A stretch of 64,000 bases of DNA from Anastatus disparis (lineage: Eukaryota > Arthropoda > Insecta > Hymenoptera > Eupelmidae). The stretch is taken from NCBI GenBank assembly GCA_017163975.1, contig JAFFSR010000227.1:6748501-6812500 (forward strand). The letters run 5' to 3'. Position 1 is the first letter of the stretch, and each line of letters starts with the position of its first letter. Of the stretch, positions 1 through 14,307 are shown piece after piece. A program made the translations under genes and the position numbers. The notes beneath the pieces are model-generated. The model did no database searches and was not told where the DNA came from. It saw only the letters and a list, made by a program, of their open reading frames with translations.

Positions 1-640
1 GAGGGCAGGGCATTCATCTATATTAGCTTCGAAAGCGGGCGGCCTGTCATTACCGCCTGCCGCTCTTTCGAGACTTACTCACACCCTATCCCTTCTTTCT
101 CTCTCTCTCACTCTTTCTATCAGTCTCTTTTTCTCTTATGTTTAGCTTCTACATATACGTTCTATATATGTATATAGTCTTTAGTTATCTTTTATTTCTC
201 TTTTCATCCTTCTTCCTTCATATATACGCTTCTCTCTCTATCTCTCTCTGTTTTTCTTTAAGCTTTCGCATATAACACCTTTCGCCTGAGCTTCTACCGT
301 TCACGCGCGCGCGAACAGAGCGCGCATGCTGTAGCCGGCTTCCGTCTTTTTTCGTTTTACTTTTTTCTTTTACTTTTTATTTTTTTCTCACTCGGCTAAT
401 CAACTCTTTCCCTCTTTTTTGATCTTTCTCCTTTGCTTTCTTTGAGCTTATTGCTGTCTTTTCTTTTCGTTGCTTAACGTTTTTCTGGCTGTTTTTTTTT
501 TGCCTTTTTGGTGAATCTTTTATGCTTTTTTTTAGAGAGAGAGCGAGTTCATTGCTTTGGAGCTTTTTTCTCAGCTCATTATTGCTCTGTGCTCTTTTTG
601 AGAAATTAGTGGATTTCTAATAAACTGTTGGTTGAGTTCA
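1..640. other. Pyrimidine-rich non-coding DNA with GC pockets
   Basis: The plus strand is dominated by CT, CTT and T tracts (about 80-260 and 350-600), interrupted by GC-richer pockets around 30-65 and 300-345, the latter holding GCGCGCGC and GAGCGCGCATGC. No open frame of convincing composition is present on either strand. The strand-biased pyrimidine tracts are direct observation; a role as intron or regulatory DNA of the downstream gene is inference only. Confidence 0.5.
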
Positions 641-664
641 ATGTCTCGAGGAAATGTAAAATAT

Positions 665-805
665 ACAGACATTACATTGATTCTTGATGCAAAAGTTTTA
701 TAAATATCTCTAAATTACAGCCTTTTATTTGAATTAATAAAAAGCACAATATAAAGGTATTCCTAAAATTAAGATTGAAAATTTGGAAAACTGCAATATC
801 AGTAA
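665..805 (+). repeat. AT-rich foldback repeat, family 2, copy A
   Basis: About 140 bp with outer ends resembling an inverted pair: GACATTAC near the left end and AACTGCAATATCAGTA at the right end. The internal stretch around AATATCTCTAAATTACAGCC is shared with copies at 43988-44118 and, in the opposite sense, 63878-63963. The arrangement looks like a non-autonomous foldback transposon (MITE) that has decayed. Family membership was recognised by eye only; the exact ends are uncertain. Confidence 0.5.
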
Positions 806-1610
806 TTAAAAATGTTAAACTGACTTTTTTTTTAAATTTTAATAAAAAGAAAATTAATTTTGTTTTTAAATATTTATTAAAACTTAATAAAAATATTGTT
901 TGTCGTTACTTGCACCAATCAACATTTTGTATTGTTAACATTTAAAACTTATTATAATTCCAATAAAATAAGAATATTCTTTTAAAAAAATTTTTCCCAT
1001 TAAATATTATACTTATTTCAAGATAAACGAATACCAATGTATCAATAAATCGTACAATCTATCCTCAAAATCAAAAGAAGCAAAAATCTCTCACGTATAC
1101 GAAGGTTTTTAAAAAAAAAAAAAAAAAAAGAAGAAGGCGTAATTTCTCTATCGTTCGAAAATTTCTTCTTCGGTATTTTCAATCTTTAGGGACATATTAC
1201 ACTTAAAAAGCTATATATGCAACCATTCATTCGTACATATACACGCATATATACCAAGCTCATCTTTTTCTTTATTCTTTTTTTTTTCTTCTTTTTTTAT
1301 ACCATACACCGCCTTTCTTGTATGAATGCCGCCACTTGCTCTCCTTCAATCCTTTTCTCCTTTACTTGGACTCCCATTAGCGAAGCGCATTATCGTGCAT
1401 ATATAGGGCCAAATGTATAAGAGAGATGCTGAGAGAGAGAGAGAAAAAAGAATGTTAAGATGAAGGAGGTGGAAAGAAGACGAAGAAGGTGAAGGAGGAG
1501 GGTTTGAGAGTAGAGAAAAAGGAGATGAGAGCTAATAACTGCCGTTTAAAACGCAAAAACAAAGGCCTTGCTTGCCGACGACCGCAGGGAGAAGCTTCAA
1601 TATTGGAGAG

Positions 1611-1640
1611 TTAAAGAGAAAGAGAGAGAGAGAGAGAGAA
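1611..1640 (+). repeat. GA microsatellite
   Basis: Interrupted (GA)n tract of about 30 bp. Arrays of GAGAG are potential sites for GAGA-type factors in insects, but the same motif is a common microsatellite throughout this window, so no function is claimed. Confidence 0.8.
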
Positions 1641-1710
1641 AGGCGTCAGGGTCATTACCGGATCATTACCTACCATTCGCCCTACCGTGTGACGACGAAC
1701 GACGACGACT

Positions 1711-1737
<27 letters not shown>
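1711..1737 (+). repeat. (ATG)9 trinucleotide repeat
   Basis: Nine uninterrupted ATG units. An open frame through it reads poly-Asp on the plus strand and poly-Ile on the minus strand, which is a by-product of the repeat and not evidence of a gene. Confidence 0.9.
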
Positions 1738-1742
<5 letters not shown>

Positions 1743-4550
1743 TCTCTCTCTTTCTATCCCTTTTTTCTCTCTTACTCTTTGATGTATGTGTGTGAAAAAA
1801 GCGCGAAAAAGACCTCTCACGCAAACGCAACGTTGACTTCTTCGTTTATTTTTTTATATCTTCTTTTTCAAATTCTTTTTTCTCTTCTTTCTTTTTTAAG
1901 GCTTTTCTTTCGTGTCGCTGAAGCGACGGAAAATGCGCAGGGACTATTTGAGAATTTTAATTACTTAAGGACTTTCCGAGAACACACATGTGAGGTTGCG
2001 TGCAAATTATCGGAGGGAAAAGTTCAGGTGTTAAAAAATTGCGACTCCATCGTTTGTTGCTAAAGGTACACACACACTCACTTTAAGGGCTTTAATTAAA
2101 TAATTATGGTTTATTAGTGCTAATGCGTGAGCGAGGTATTTTCATTAGGGGATAAAAAGATACCGACGATTTTAGCGCAAGCGTGTTGAAATGTGAATTT
2201 TTAGTTTATTTTTTGAAAAATATTTATGTATAATGGAAATGTAATTATTATAATTAATTAAAAATTATTTAAATTTTCGAATAAATCTGTCTCATCTGTG
2301 CCATCTATATCTTCTGAAAATCCAATATAGACATCCTCTTTCAGAAATGATTATTACATATTTTCAAGCCATTAAATTACTTATTATTTAAAACAAAAAA
2401 AGAAAGAAAGGTTGGGAGGGATGAAAAACACATAATTCGCACGCTGCATCATTACCTTGCTTGTGAATTCGCAGAAATAGGTAATATTCAGTCTCAATAC
2501 CATGCGAGTACGATTTACTGATATACACGCGCCTTGACGTACAAATTTCCTTCTTCTTTTTTTTACTTTTCTTTTTCGAAAGCGCACCTCAGAGAAGAGA
2601 GTAAGTTCGGAGCAACATACATAACATAAAGATGCTGCTGGCTCTCTCTCTCTTTTTCTCTCCGAATGAAGAAGAAGAAGTAGGAGAAGAAGAAGACGAA
2701 TAAGGAGTAAAGAGAGTGAATGAGTGAGAGAAAGAAGAGCGTGCAAAAGCTAAAGCTGCGGCAGCCAGGGTAAATTACAGGCTCGAAGCCTTACAGCACC
2801 AAGCTATGCTCGGGTATTTTGTGTTGTTTTGTTGTTTTTCAACGCCGCCGCCGAAAGGAAATGAGCGAGCAAACGCGTCACGCCACCCCGAACCTGCTAA
2901 TTTCTATTCATATTTTATGGCTATTAATTTCTTTGCTGTTACACACTACTCTTTTCTCTCGCTCTCTTTCTCTTTCTCTCGCGTATATACCCACCACTGC
3001 TGCCACCTCCCCCTCCTCCGCCACCTTCTTTTTTTATCTTCACTTCTTCTTCTTCGTCCTTCTTCTTTTATCGTTTCTTCATTCGTTTACCCATTTTATT
3101 TCAAGCGTTACACAAGCATCTTTAAGACTACACAATGCTTCTGTCTTTTATCATCTGTCCCCGAAGCTACTTTAAAGTTATCTTCTTTATTTACATGCCA
3201 AATTGTTATAAAAAACAAGGTTCTTCATAAGTAATTGTAGAAATTTTTTATTATTATTAATAGTATAAATTTGAAAATTACACTTTGTTTGAATGATACT
3301 TCAGTAAAAAGATGTATTTGAGAAAACATATTTCAGAAAAGTCATAAATTGATCTTTAAAACGAACATAACCTATAAAAGAGCTTTTTTTACACTTGAAG
3401 TATTTGTCTATTTCTTCTAAAAATTCAGGTTTTATTACGCCGTTTTAAATGAAAACAACTTAGTTGAAAGGATAAACGTTTTTCTAAACTTTACAGCAGT
3501 TTCGAAATAAAAAAAGTGAAGTATTACCCATACATACAAGGATAAAAGCGTTTAATCTATGCTAAGGTATTCCGACGGATTTTAAAGTGAAACAATAACG
3601 ATCATATCCTTTGTCGGCAAAATTACAAAAAGTCAATAAAAAAAAATACGTTTTTTTTATTACCAAAGAAGAAGAAAAAAAAAGAGAATAAACGGCAAAT
3701 CCACATAGTTTTTCTCTTCATTATCCTATATACAACTCGTTCGATATTCCTCCAAGGCGTGTGCATCTCAATCAGTAAAACATTTCTTTATATTTCTTCT
3801 TTTTTTTTCTCTCGAAACGTTTTTTCGCATGTTCACGAGAAAATCCTAAGGTATATAGACACGGGGCGCCAATACACGCAAATATTATTTATTTCTTCTT
3901 TTGAAGGAAGCTCAACACCTTTACTCGCCCAACACATACGTACGGACGTTCTCTTCATTATCATTATCGTCATTATGTTCATAGTATAGTGGTATATATA
4001 TTTCTGGTGTAAAAAACATTTCATTCCTTTTAACCATAAGATGTGTATTCGTAGAAATAATTTTCAAAAATATGTTTAAACTTTAAAAAGGATGGATTTT
4101 GTATATTATACGTACAAATCTCTTTTCTCTTTGCGCGTATAACGTGCAGGAAATTCTAGAGTAGCAGCGAAATATAAAAATGTCTTTTCTCTCTTCGCAC
4201 TGATAATCTGAAATTATTTTTTTCAAATTTTCTTCTTACTTTTGTTATTTCCAAAGGTAATAATATTCATCATCCCATTACGGATACCCTTGTTACACAC
4301 AGACACACACGTACACGCGGTACATACGGCGGCGGTATATAGTGATGGTGGCGTCGGTAACGGCGCCGACAAAGTATATGAAAACTTTTCCATATACCAA
4401 ACCGACAGTTTATTTTTTTACCTTTTAGAAGACGATGCTATATATGAGTACATATATATGTATGCATATTCACGCATATCATTCGCATTATGTTGTCTCT
4501 CAAAAGTCTTTCTCTCTCTCGCTTCTTCTGCATGTCGGTTAGTTGAGGTT

Positions 4551-4584
4551 GAGAGAAAGAAAGAGAGAGAGAGAGAGAGAGAAA
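4551..4584 (+). repeat. GA microsatellite
   Basis: GAGAGAAAGAAAG followed by an uninterrupted GA run. One of many polypurine tracts in this window. Confidence 0.8.
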
Positions 4585-7500
4585 ATTCACGAATTCATGT
4601 TATATATACTTGACATGCAAAGAGAATGTGTTACCGAGAAACATTTATTTTATGCTATTAAACGTATACCGCTTATCCATTTTATTTTAAACGCTTACAT
4701 TTGAGTACCAAGATAAATTGAGAAATATTCATAATTTTGTAAACTAGTTTTAATATTTTAATTTTTTTTTTTTCGCAAATTATTCTAAGAATTCATTATT
4801 GTATTTAAATAAATGTACTCTTGAAAATGTTTAATTTTAATTATTAATTTCAGTATGAGATAAATTTTAACTTGTACTTGATTTTTATTTTTCATAAAAA
4901 TTTATTTCAAAGAATTTTAATGATTATAAACTGTTTTTATAATTACATTTAATTCAATTCTCAACGATTTAATATTAATAATAAATTAAATCCAATGTTT
5001 GATTTTCTAAAATCTTCCTTTACAGTTACAATTTCACACACTTCAAACTTTCCAGTAATTTTAAAAATTAAAAAATAAGATATAAAAATCGTTTTAGAAA
5101 GTAGTTCAAAATCATTATCATTTTATAAAAATAAGAAAAAAAAGGAAGAAATAAATAGACCTTACCACATCGGCGATTAACCATGAGTTTAAGAGTAAAA
5201 ATATCAGAGAAGGAGAAAGAGATGAAGAGAAAAGCTGCCGAAGGGTGTAAATAAAAAAGGATAAAAAAAAAAGAAGAGAAGAGAAGAAGGAACGTTTCGC
5301 GCTTGCGCTTTATTTAACAGAGACTACCTTTAGCGCGCCCATCAGCGGTATATAGGGTGTAACCTATTATTATCTACCACTTACCTAATACTTCGTGTGC
5401 TGTGCGCGCACGCGCGCCTATCACAAATTTGCCTCAAGGGTTGAAATGCCTAAAGCCGCCTCTTTTTATTTTCTTTTTTTTTTTTATTTTTTTAGAAAAA
5501 AAAAGAAAGATTATTGTAAGGTTGAAACATTTGTGAATTCACACTCTATACGCGTCTAGATCACACGGTATTAAATTCTATCTTTCTTTTTTTTTTAACT
5601 TTTTGAATCTCATAAATTGTATGCGTTTGGGATATTTAAGAATTTTTAGATTAGAGAAAGAGAATCGTTTCGTCAATTATAGAGGATCAAAACTACTTAT
5701 TTTTTACGAAAAAAAAAAAATTATTTCGTATATTAGCAGGTGTGTGAATTCACGTTTAATATGATACCAAATCGTTACATATTTCAATCCTTCGTACGAT
5801 TATTAAGAAAAAAAATAATAAAAAGTACAAGTTTAAGATACGATCGCGTGACTACTTAAGGCCGAAAAATCTTTTCATAAGCTTGTCCAATTTCGCGATC
5901 CTCCCCTCTTAATTTATCTTCTCTTTTTTTTCTTATTTATAATATGTACATGAAAATTCACCACTTATCGCCTTCTCTATTAAACGCTCTGGTAATGAAA
6001 GCTGTTATCGCGTTGCACGCTTGAGTTTGCGTTCTAAAAAAAAAAAAAAGAACAAAGGAGATTTTCATTATGATCGCAGAGATTCTGTTATGAAAGTTGT
6101 ACTTGATAAAGAAAAATAAGAAAAAAGATATTGTTGAAAGCACGAGTGATTTAAATATTCCTTTATTGTAAATTAATGCACGATGTTAGTCAATAAAGTT
6201 AATTAATTTATTAGCTTTTCTTCGATTTTCATACTCTAGATTTATCAAACGTTTGTTGTAATGGCATACATAAAAAAATTTTTTTTTTCTTTCACTCCAG
6301 GGCTCACTCGAATGAATTAGTAAAGCAATAATTGTTTCTATCTCGGCGAAGAATTAATGAATAATAAACGAATACGGCTTTAACATTAAAGAGCAATTTA
6401 TAACATTTTGATAGATGAGGTGATACATTACATTTAATTAGTCTTGATTTATCGCAACGATATAACGCAAACTTTATTTATTGCACTTTACTTATTATGA
6501 GCATAACTTTATTTTTCCTTTTAATTCTTTAACACATTGCATAAAATGCACTACGCACACACGCGTATATTAAATAATTTTTTTCATTCCTGATTCTTTT
6601 TTTTTTTATTTCTATATTAGTTTCCTAAGTTCAGTTTTCTAAAAACCCGTTACAGTCGCGGTTTCGCTGGCTCGGCTATTTGAAATTCTATACGCCATAA
6701 AGTTTCCCCCAAAACGTTTTTTTTTTCCTTTTTCCTTTTAATTCAAACTCTTTGGAAATTATTAGTTTCAGAGGAGCATTAATAATTTTTGCACAACAAT
6801 AAATTTTATATTTTAATTACGCGCGCATTGCGCTCTGATAAATATTATTTCTCGCCTTTTTTTTCTCTAATAGTCCACGTGGGAAAAATAAAGAACTATA
6901 CATTACTTTTTTCACCTATATAAAAAAATGGATTTTCACATATATAAACGCATTAAATTGTAGATTAGAACTTCGTTATTGTTCTCGAATTTGTCTTTGA
7001 TTTTAAACTCACCGTAATGCAGAGAAACTACTTCTCAGTGAGAATTTTTCGTTTGGAAAAAAAAGGAGAGAGAGAGAGAGAAAAAAAAATGAAAGAACCT
7101 TAAGCCCGTAGCAATGTAATAGTGAAAATCTTAACGATTTTCTTTCTCTTTAAGACAACTCGTAACATTCTGTACGAGAGATCGCGTGAGAATTCCCTCG
7201 GAAAGAAATATCCTTCCATCTCGCTTTATAAGACTCGGAGGCTTTTCGTTTGTCTTTATATAGTTAAAGCCAACGATTTTGTTGTCGCTTGGTCCTTAAG
7301 GGTGTATCTGTGTGTACGTACATGCACACACAAACACGTACACACGTTCATATACATGCACGTAATGCACAACATCCGTCGATCGAGATGTACGTATACA
7401 GACACACACACACCTACTAGTAACCATGGGTTTATCGCGTTTTACAAAAAAGCAAAAAAAAAGTTAGAAAAAAAGAAAAAGACAGAAAGAGAGAAAAGCG

Positions 7501-10500
7501 GACGTGCAAAATTCCTATTTCTACAACAGTCGATTATCAAAGCCTTTAAGTGTGCAAAGAGCCTTGCGTGCACTAGATAATTCCCTTTTGCTATACGGAC
7601 GGACAAATTAACGTTGATAGTTGATTATAACGGCCTACAAGCTATACGTTTTCCTTGTTTGTTTGTTGATTTCCTTCTTTCTACATTATTTTCTTTCTTT
7701 TTTTACTTTACTTTTTTATTTTTAAAATTCTTTTTATTTATGCGATTTCGAACAAGCACGCGTGTGCAAATTGAGAAATAAATATAAAGAATTGAAAAAA
7801 TTTATCCTAACGGGTATGTACACTGATTTTGTAAGAAATATATAAATGCTGTAATCTTTCAGCTTGAACCTGACGTTTAAATAATCGCGAATAAAGCGGA
7901 AAACCTATCGTTTTAAAATAATAATAATCACAGCAGTGAAAAAATTTTCATTTTTAATTTAACATACAAAACTAATGTATTTATAAGCTTCTTTTTGCGC
8001 ATATTCAAATAAAAATAGCCTCGTCCGAAAAAGAGCGCGAGTACAAAAATTAGCCTCGGAAAACGTTTGTTTGTTGGTATGTATACGCGCGTGCGATATA
8101 TACGCATAATTCGCGATATATAAAACGAAAGAGAGACCAATTAGTACAGGCGTTGGGATATTTATTGCGACATAGCCTCCAAGTGTAACGAAGCGACGGA
8201 AAAACAAGAAAAGATGATATTATTATATGCGTGTACATGTATATGCATATGCGATCATATATATATCGTATAATTAAAACATTTTTATTGTATACATGTA
8301 TGATGTTAAAAATAATATTAGTCTTATTTGCATTTAATATATTATTTAAAAAAAAATTTTTCTTTTAAATTTTATTTTGTAATTTAGGATTTCCCCTTTT
8401 GAGTTTTAACAATGGGATTTCTTTTTATAACACCTTTCATAACGTCATTATCCTTCATTTATTAAAGTCTCCTTATCTGTGCTTTGTATTACAATTTTTA
8501 TTTTTTTTTCTTCACATTTTTTTCTTACATACTTTTCAATGCACAAATTTTTAAGCTTAGTCATTGCCGTCTTGATTAAGAGTACTGCACAGGTGCAATA
8601 TTTCGTAACATACGCAAGCGCATCGACGGATGGATGATGAGTGTGTATAAACAAAAGGTCAAAGCGCTTAATACTCGCGCGTGTAATTTAATTCGCTAAA
8701 AAAAAATTCTTCTTTTTTTTAGTTCACGTCATGATGAAGTAATTTATACGGAGCAGCTTGTAAAAGGGTTGAGAAAGGATGAAGAAAATTTCATTGTGGC
8801 GCGTGTGCAAAGCATGTCTTTTTTGTATTCTTTTGTTTTTGGGAGAGATATTTAATTTTGAGGTGTCGAAGTAAAAAAAAATAGCATTTAAAATAATATG
8901 CATAAAAATTCATATAGAAAATAAAATTTTTCTTTTTCAAACGATCAAAATAAGATCTCTGCAGATATTTAAAAATTATACCTGACAATTACTAAAAAAT
9001 TTATCGGCAATAAAAATATTATAATGCCATTAAAAAGCCATTAATGCACAATAATAATCCACAATGTCTTAATAAATGTAGCTTAATTTATAACACGCCA
9101 CGAGAATACTTAAAAGGCAAAAAATAAAAGAAAAGAAAAATCAACGCCCCGATTGCATTTTTTTTTTTTAATCTGGCATTTTACGAGGAAAAAATTAAAG
9201 AGGCGCAAAATTTAGCTCGTTCTAAAAAAAGAAAAAAGATTTAAATACCATCATAAATAAGGAATTATATACGATAATTTTTATTAATGCATGGTGAAAT
9301 CGACACGCAACGTTATACGCGGCGCGAAAAAAAAGGGGAGAAAAAAAAGAATATGAGAATTCACGTATACACAAAACCATATAAACTCGCCATATATACC
9401 AATCATTTCAATTCATCAAAAGGTCCCAAGAAAAATTCTTTCGCTTCCTTTCATCGCCATCGATTATATTACCCGCAAAAACCATGAAAAACAAAAAAAA
9501 ATGAAATTTTTTTCTCTTCAGCCCCTCGAGGCGAAATTCGCGATAATGCTTACCATTTGAAAAAGCAAAAAGAAACAAAAAAAAAAATATTAAAGAAAAG
9601 AGTAACACACACAAAAAAAAAAGAGAAGTTGGGAAGTATATATACAGTTAGGTAGCAACAGCCAAACAGGAGTAAGAGCGTAAAAGCGATAATACCAAAG
9701 TAAATGACGGCTATAGCATGGTGCGCGCGCGTAACGCATGGGCAATTACCTCAAGCGCATTTCTGTGTCACGCATCGATTTTTTTTTTTTTTCTCCTTTT
9801 TTTTTTAACGCACGCTTGTATATATATATATGTGCGTGCGAGCAAAGAATTTGCAAAAGAGAGATCGGCTGTTGAAAGAAAAACCGCTCATTTGATGCCG
9901 AGAAAATAATCCAACGCGTGAAAAAAAAAAGTTCAAAAAAAGTAGTAGAGATGTCAGGTTTCTTTTCTTTTTTTTTTTTTTTTTTAATATAATACGCGCT
10001 AATGTATATATGTATCGAAACGTGCCAAAACATGTTTTCAACACAATTTTTGTTTTTTTTTACTTTCTTTATACCGCAGGGGCGTGGAAGATCAAAAAGC
10101 AGTTTTTAAATTGCAATTTCAATGATTCCGAGCGCGCTTTTATTGTACATTGGCACGAGAAAATAAAATAACATTTAAGATGAGATGCGTACTACTTTGT
10201 TGGAAAAAAAAAGAGCAAAAATAAAAGAAACAAAAATATTAATTTGAAAAAGCAATATGAATATTCTCGATCGTGAAACATTGTAAGAACTAATAAAAAT
10301 TAAAAGGTTTGACTTTGCCCGCGATCGAGTGCGTTTTATTATTAACGAAATGTTACTCTTAACACATTAAAACGCATAAATACATACGCATTTGCTCGAA
10401 TGGCTCTCGTAATTTTCAGCGATACGCATCGCCGTTATAAATAATTTCCCTGAACTCTTTTATATACACACACGTTTTTTTTTTCTTTTCACCTTTAACG

Positions 10501-10700
10501 AAAATACATTTCCCACAAAATCATACGCACTCGTGCTCGCTAGGCCGTTAAATTAATGATTTTCGCTCCTAGGAAGCACTTGATGCACTTTTTTCATTAA
10601 CTTGATCTAATAAACTATGAACTACTTGCAGTATCGGTCTTTTTATATATAAACTGATATTAACCAAACTGCTTCTTCTCATCGTCATATATATTTCATT
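4585..10700. other. AT-rich non-coding DNA, no gene seen
   Basis: Mainly A/T homopolymers and degenerate TA-, CA- and AG-rich sequence. Small GC-richer pockets occur around 5290-5450 and 7250-7420; the latter is CA/GT-rich with ACACAC tracts. Several 60-150 codon open frames exist, but their translations are compositionally biased and hit no family I recognise. This may be intron or 5' flank of the gene with its last exon at 14308. Confidence 0.45.
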
Positions 10701-13700
10701 CAAATGCAATTCCCAAGAAGATCTCTCGCGAGTTTACTCGGAAGTATCATCCTACTCTATACTCTGGCTTTCGTCGCTCTTGGTAGAGAGAGAAGAAGGA
10801 AAAAAAAAAGAAACGAGAGAATTCAAATGAGATAGAAAGAGAAGCTCTTTTTTAGTTTATGTATGTGTATGTGTGTGTATAGCTGAGCTTGCTACTTCTA
10901 CTGGTTGCGTTAGTTGTATGTATATATAAGTTGACCGGTGTGTGTGGTCCGGCACGTCCAACGACCAAGCGATTAGCCTCAGGGCTTGGACTAATCCTTC
11001 TCTCTCTCTCGCTCTCTCTTTCTCTGTTCTGTCGTGGGGCGCGAGAGAGGATATACTTTGCGATGGCTTGACTCTTTTCTTCTTATTCTTCTTTTTTTCC
11101 ACTACAGTTGTATTATATACGTGGATTGTATGCATATGTACAAAGGGTGGCCAGAATAAAATGTAATTTTTTTTTTCGTGGGTGACGTCAATGGTCTTTT
11201 TTTTGAGGAATTTTTTTGTATTAGAGGAACGTGGTGTATTTAGTAACTTAATTAATTTATTTGTTTTCGTGTATATTTATTTTAATTACTATGTTTCTAA
11301 TTGAACATATTTGGGTTCTTAATAATTTTAACTGTTTTGCAATAATCATTCACTATTAAAGATTTATAAATTTTGTTAACACACCAAACTTATGCATATT
11401 TTAGTCGCGTTACAAGAAAAAAAAACCGTCCGATTTGGTATACACTACTCGAAAAAGAAAGTTCGATGGAGTAAAAATCGTAAAAAGAAAAAAAAAAGAA
11501 AAAAAATGATTAATGTGAAGTTTGACGTAATCCCATAAAAAGCACATCAATCAATTTAATTCCAGTTAGATATGGCTGCACACTTGGCCCGAGCCACAGC
11601 GAGTTCTTTACTTAAAATATTTAGAAATCAAATATGAGCCAGTTATTCTTTTTCCTTTTTTTTTTTATTATTCTCTTTCTTTTTTTTTTTCTTTTTCAGA
11701 AGCCAGAGTCGCTACTATAGTTCGAGTGTGTAATAAAAACTGAAATACAAGGGAAAAATAATGTTTATTTTTTTTAATTATTGAAATTAATTTTATTAAG
11801 GGAGTTGCTTTATTCATTACATTTATTTATTTATTGATACTTTCTTGCACTCTTATGGTTTTTTTAAAATCCCTTTAAACAATTTTTACCCCGAGGCGTT
11901 ATTGCATTTTTAATTATTATTTGTAATTATTTTGATGTTATGCGAATAATAAAATTATTAATGTTGAATTAATATTAATTTAACATTAATTCACTTTAAT
12001 AAAGGAAAACTGAATATGTTTTTCAGATTATAAATATTGTATGTGTTATGCTTGTTTTTATTATTCGAATTTCAAATAATTATTTTTTACAATTAAGAAA
12101 GTTGTTCAAAAAGATTTAAAAATTCTGATATAAAAAGTCAATCTAAATGTAATTTTATATGGTATTGTATATTAATTTCGAAAGTTTAAATCTAACCATA
12201 TTTAAAATATTGCTACATGTATATTTCTCATATGCTATACAATTCATATTTAAAAATCTAAAATACAAATAACAGCTTGATGAAAATCACTCACGTGTTT
12301 TATTTTCTTAACTACGCTTATTATTGTTAATAACAATAATTAAAAGAAAAACTATTTAACGCTGTTTTTATTTAAAAGAAAAATTTCTCATATTAAAATT
12401 TCTTATATTCCATGCATCTACTCCATCAACTTAAAATTCACCAGTATCACATGGTATGTAGATCAAAGTTCCTCGCTTATGAAAAAAAAAAACGGTGTTC
12501 GTATAAAAGTCGCAAGCGGCTCTCGTATTATACCGTAGCAGACTCATATCGTGTTACGTACTAAACAGTATATATATTGCCCTCGAAACGAGTCCTGTAA
12601 GGGCACAACTGAAAGACCTGCGAATATTGCACACTATAATCCATTGTATTCATCTTATATGAGTTTATTTTTTCAAATTTTTCTTTTTTTCTGTTTTATT
12701 CATGTGCTAAATCACAAAAAATTCCATGGAGATATTTATACTTTATTCGAGTTCTGTTAAAACACTAGGAAAATTTATTAAAAAATATGTTTTGATAATT
12801 TTAATATAAAAGATAAATATATTATCTTTATCATATGATACACTAATGTAAAATAATTGAAATATCGGCAAACACATCAACGTTAATCTAGGAGGTAATT
12901 AATTTAACCATTATTGATGGGTATCTATACGCAATCTTCAAGCACAATTTAATTAATTCGTTATTATTATCATTATTTTTTATTCCTAAGTGTGAATTTG
13001 TTACGTTACAATAATAATAGCTTCGTGCTCTTTATTTTACACTTGTAGAGCGCGAGAACTTTCACGTTATGCTTTTTGACGCTATTGCGTGATTTCCTTG
13101 TTTTATATATACATCTATAAATTCTTTTTTTTTTCAAGAAGTATGCGAATACGTCTAGACGTGTTGTATGTAAAATTAAAAAAAAAATTGAAGTAAATGA
13201 AACTTTTCATGAAGACGTATAAAACACGATTTACGGTTTCGTAATATATTTTTTTTTTGATAAAAATCAAAATTAACGCTAAGTAAAAAATGTTGTTTCG
13301 CTTCTTGTTAATTTAAATTTATAATGTTTATTACTAAAACATTATGTACCATAATTTTTTTTACATTATTAATACATGTCCGATTTCTTTTTTTTTCTAT
13401 TTATTCACGCTTTACCATTAACACAAGTAACACCTTCAGCCCGGATAGTCATATTGTTTTTCGAAGAAATTAATTGTACGATTCGTAACTGGGTGCAATT
13501 ATCTATGTTGTTCAAAATAGAGCTTTATTAATATTAAATAAGCTAACCGGCATGTAGAAAATTATGAAATTGAAAACCATGTGCGACGTATGTTTATGCA
13601 TGCGTATATGGCTTATCCGGTTAAACCTCAAATATTATTAAACTGTCTTTTAATTGCTATTCATTATCTTATATTCAAAGGTTTTTCCGTGACAGTTGAC

Positions 13701-14307
13701 GCCTTAACCTGTCAGTTTTATACAGAAGAGCGACTTCCGAAGAAGCACAGGTGCACGCACGTTATGTTTATATGTATGTGTTTATGACGCCTCCTTGTGC
13801 TTATTTAGGCCCCGATGCGATTATTAATTGAAAAATTAATTTTATTTATGTATTTCAAATTGCCTTGATGCTTTACGAAGGAAAATAAAAATTATTTTTC
13901 TGTCATACTGTTTTTTCTTTCTGATGGCTTTGAATAATATTGTCAATTTGATCGTTGGTCATACGATTGGAGATAATTGTTTGATCAATTTTATTTTTTT
14001 CATCAGGGGAAATCAATAATAGTTATAGACGACACATATATATCACATCTTAGACTAGTTAAATTATAATGAATATAAACTTTGCCATCACCTGATTATT
14101 AATGCAGAAATTAGTCATTTTATCAAATATGATTTGGAAATTTAAAGATTATGTCAAACATTTTTCATTTACAAAATTAGTTAAGACCATTTTACACAGT
14201 ATTCACATACACAAACAGCCAAACCCTAAAATCATACAATAAATCAACCAAAAACATTGAACTCTAAATACTAAACTATTCTTTTCTTCTTTCTTGTTTA
14301 TTTACAG
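10701..14307. other. Non-coding DNA upstream of the terminal exon
   Basis: A GC-richer, CT/GA-rich island spans about 10730-11150, followed by AT-rich sequence with a 34-nt near-perfect palindrome at 11957-11990 and a 21-nt palindrome at 12320-12340. The last bases form a pyrimidine tract and TTTACAG acceptor leading into the exon at 14308, so at least the distal part is intron. No earlier exon of the gene could be recognised in the window. Confidence 0.55.
11957..11990. repeat. 34-nt AT-rich near-perfect palindrome
   Basis: Outer arms ATTAATGTT and AACATTAAT surround the perfect core AATTAATATTAATT. Only one base pair is mismatched across 34 nt. In DNA this AT-rich such palindromes are less surprising than elsewhere; the core also holds several TAAT homeodomain-type half sites. 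Confidence 0.6.

Larger units (their letters stand above)
806..4550. other. AT-rich non-coding DNA with low-complexity tracts
   Basis: Alternating very AT-rich stretches and polypurine/polypyrimidine tracts, including an A19 run at 1111-1129 and GA and GAT microsatellites listed separately. Open frames here translate to Phe, Leu, Ser, Arg and Lys runs from the simple repeats and show no recognisable domain. I see no gene. Confidence 0.5.

Noticed and set aside
1572..2063. 163-codon open frame (+)
   Set aside because: Much of it is GA, ATG and CT microsatellite translated to Arg-Glu, Asp and Phe/Leu/Ser runs; no domain.
7122..7580. 152-codon open frame (+)
   Set aside because: Much of it comes from CA repeats and polyA tracts; Lys- and His/Thr-rich runs, no domain, no conserved block.
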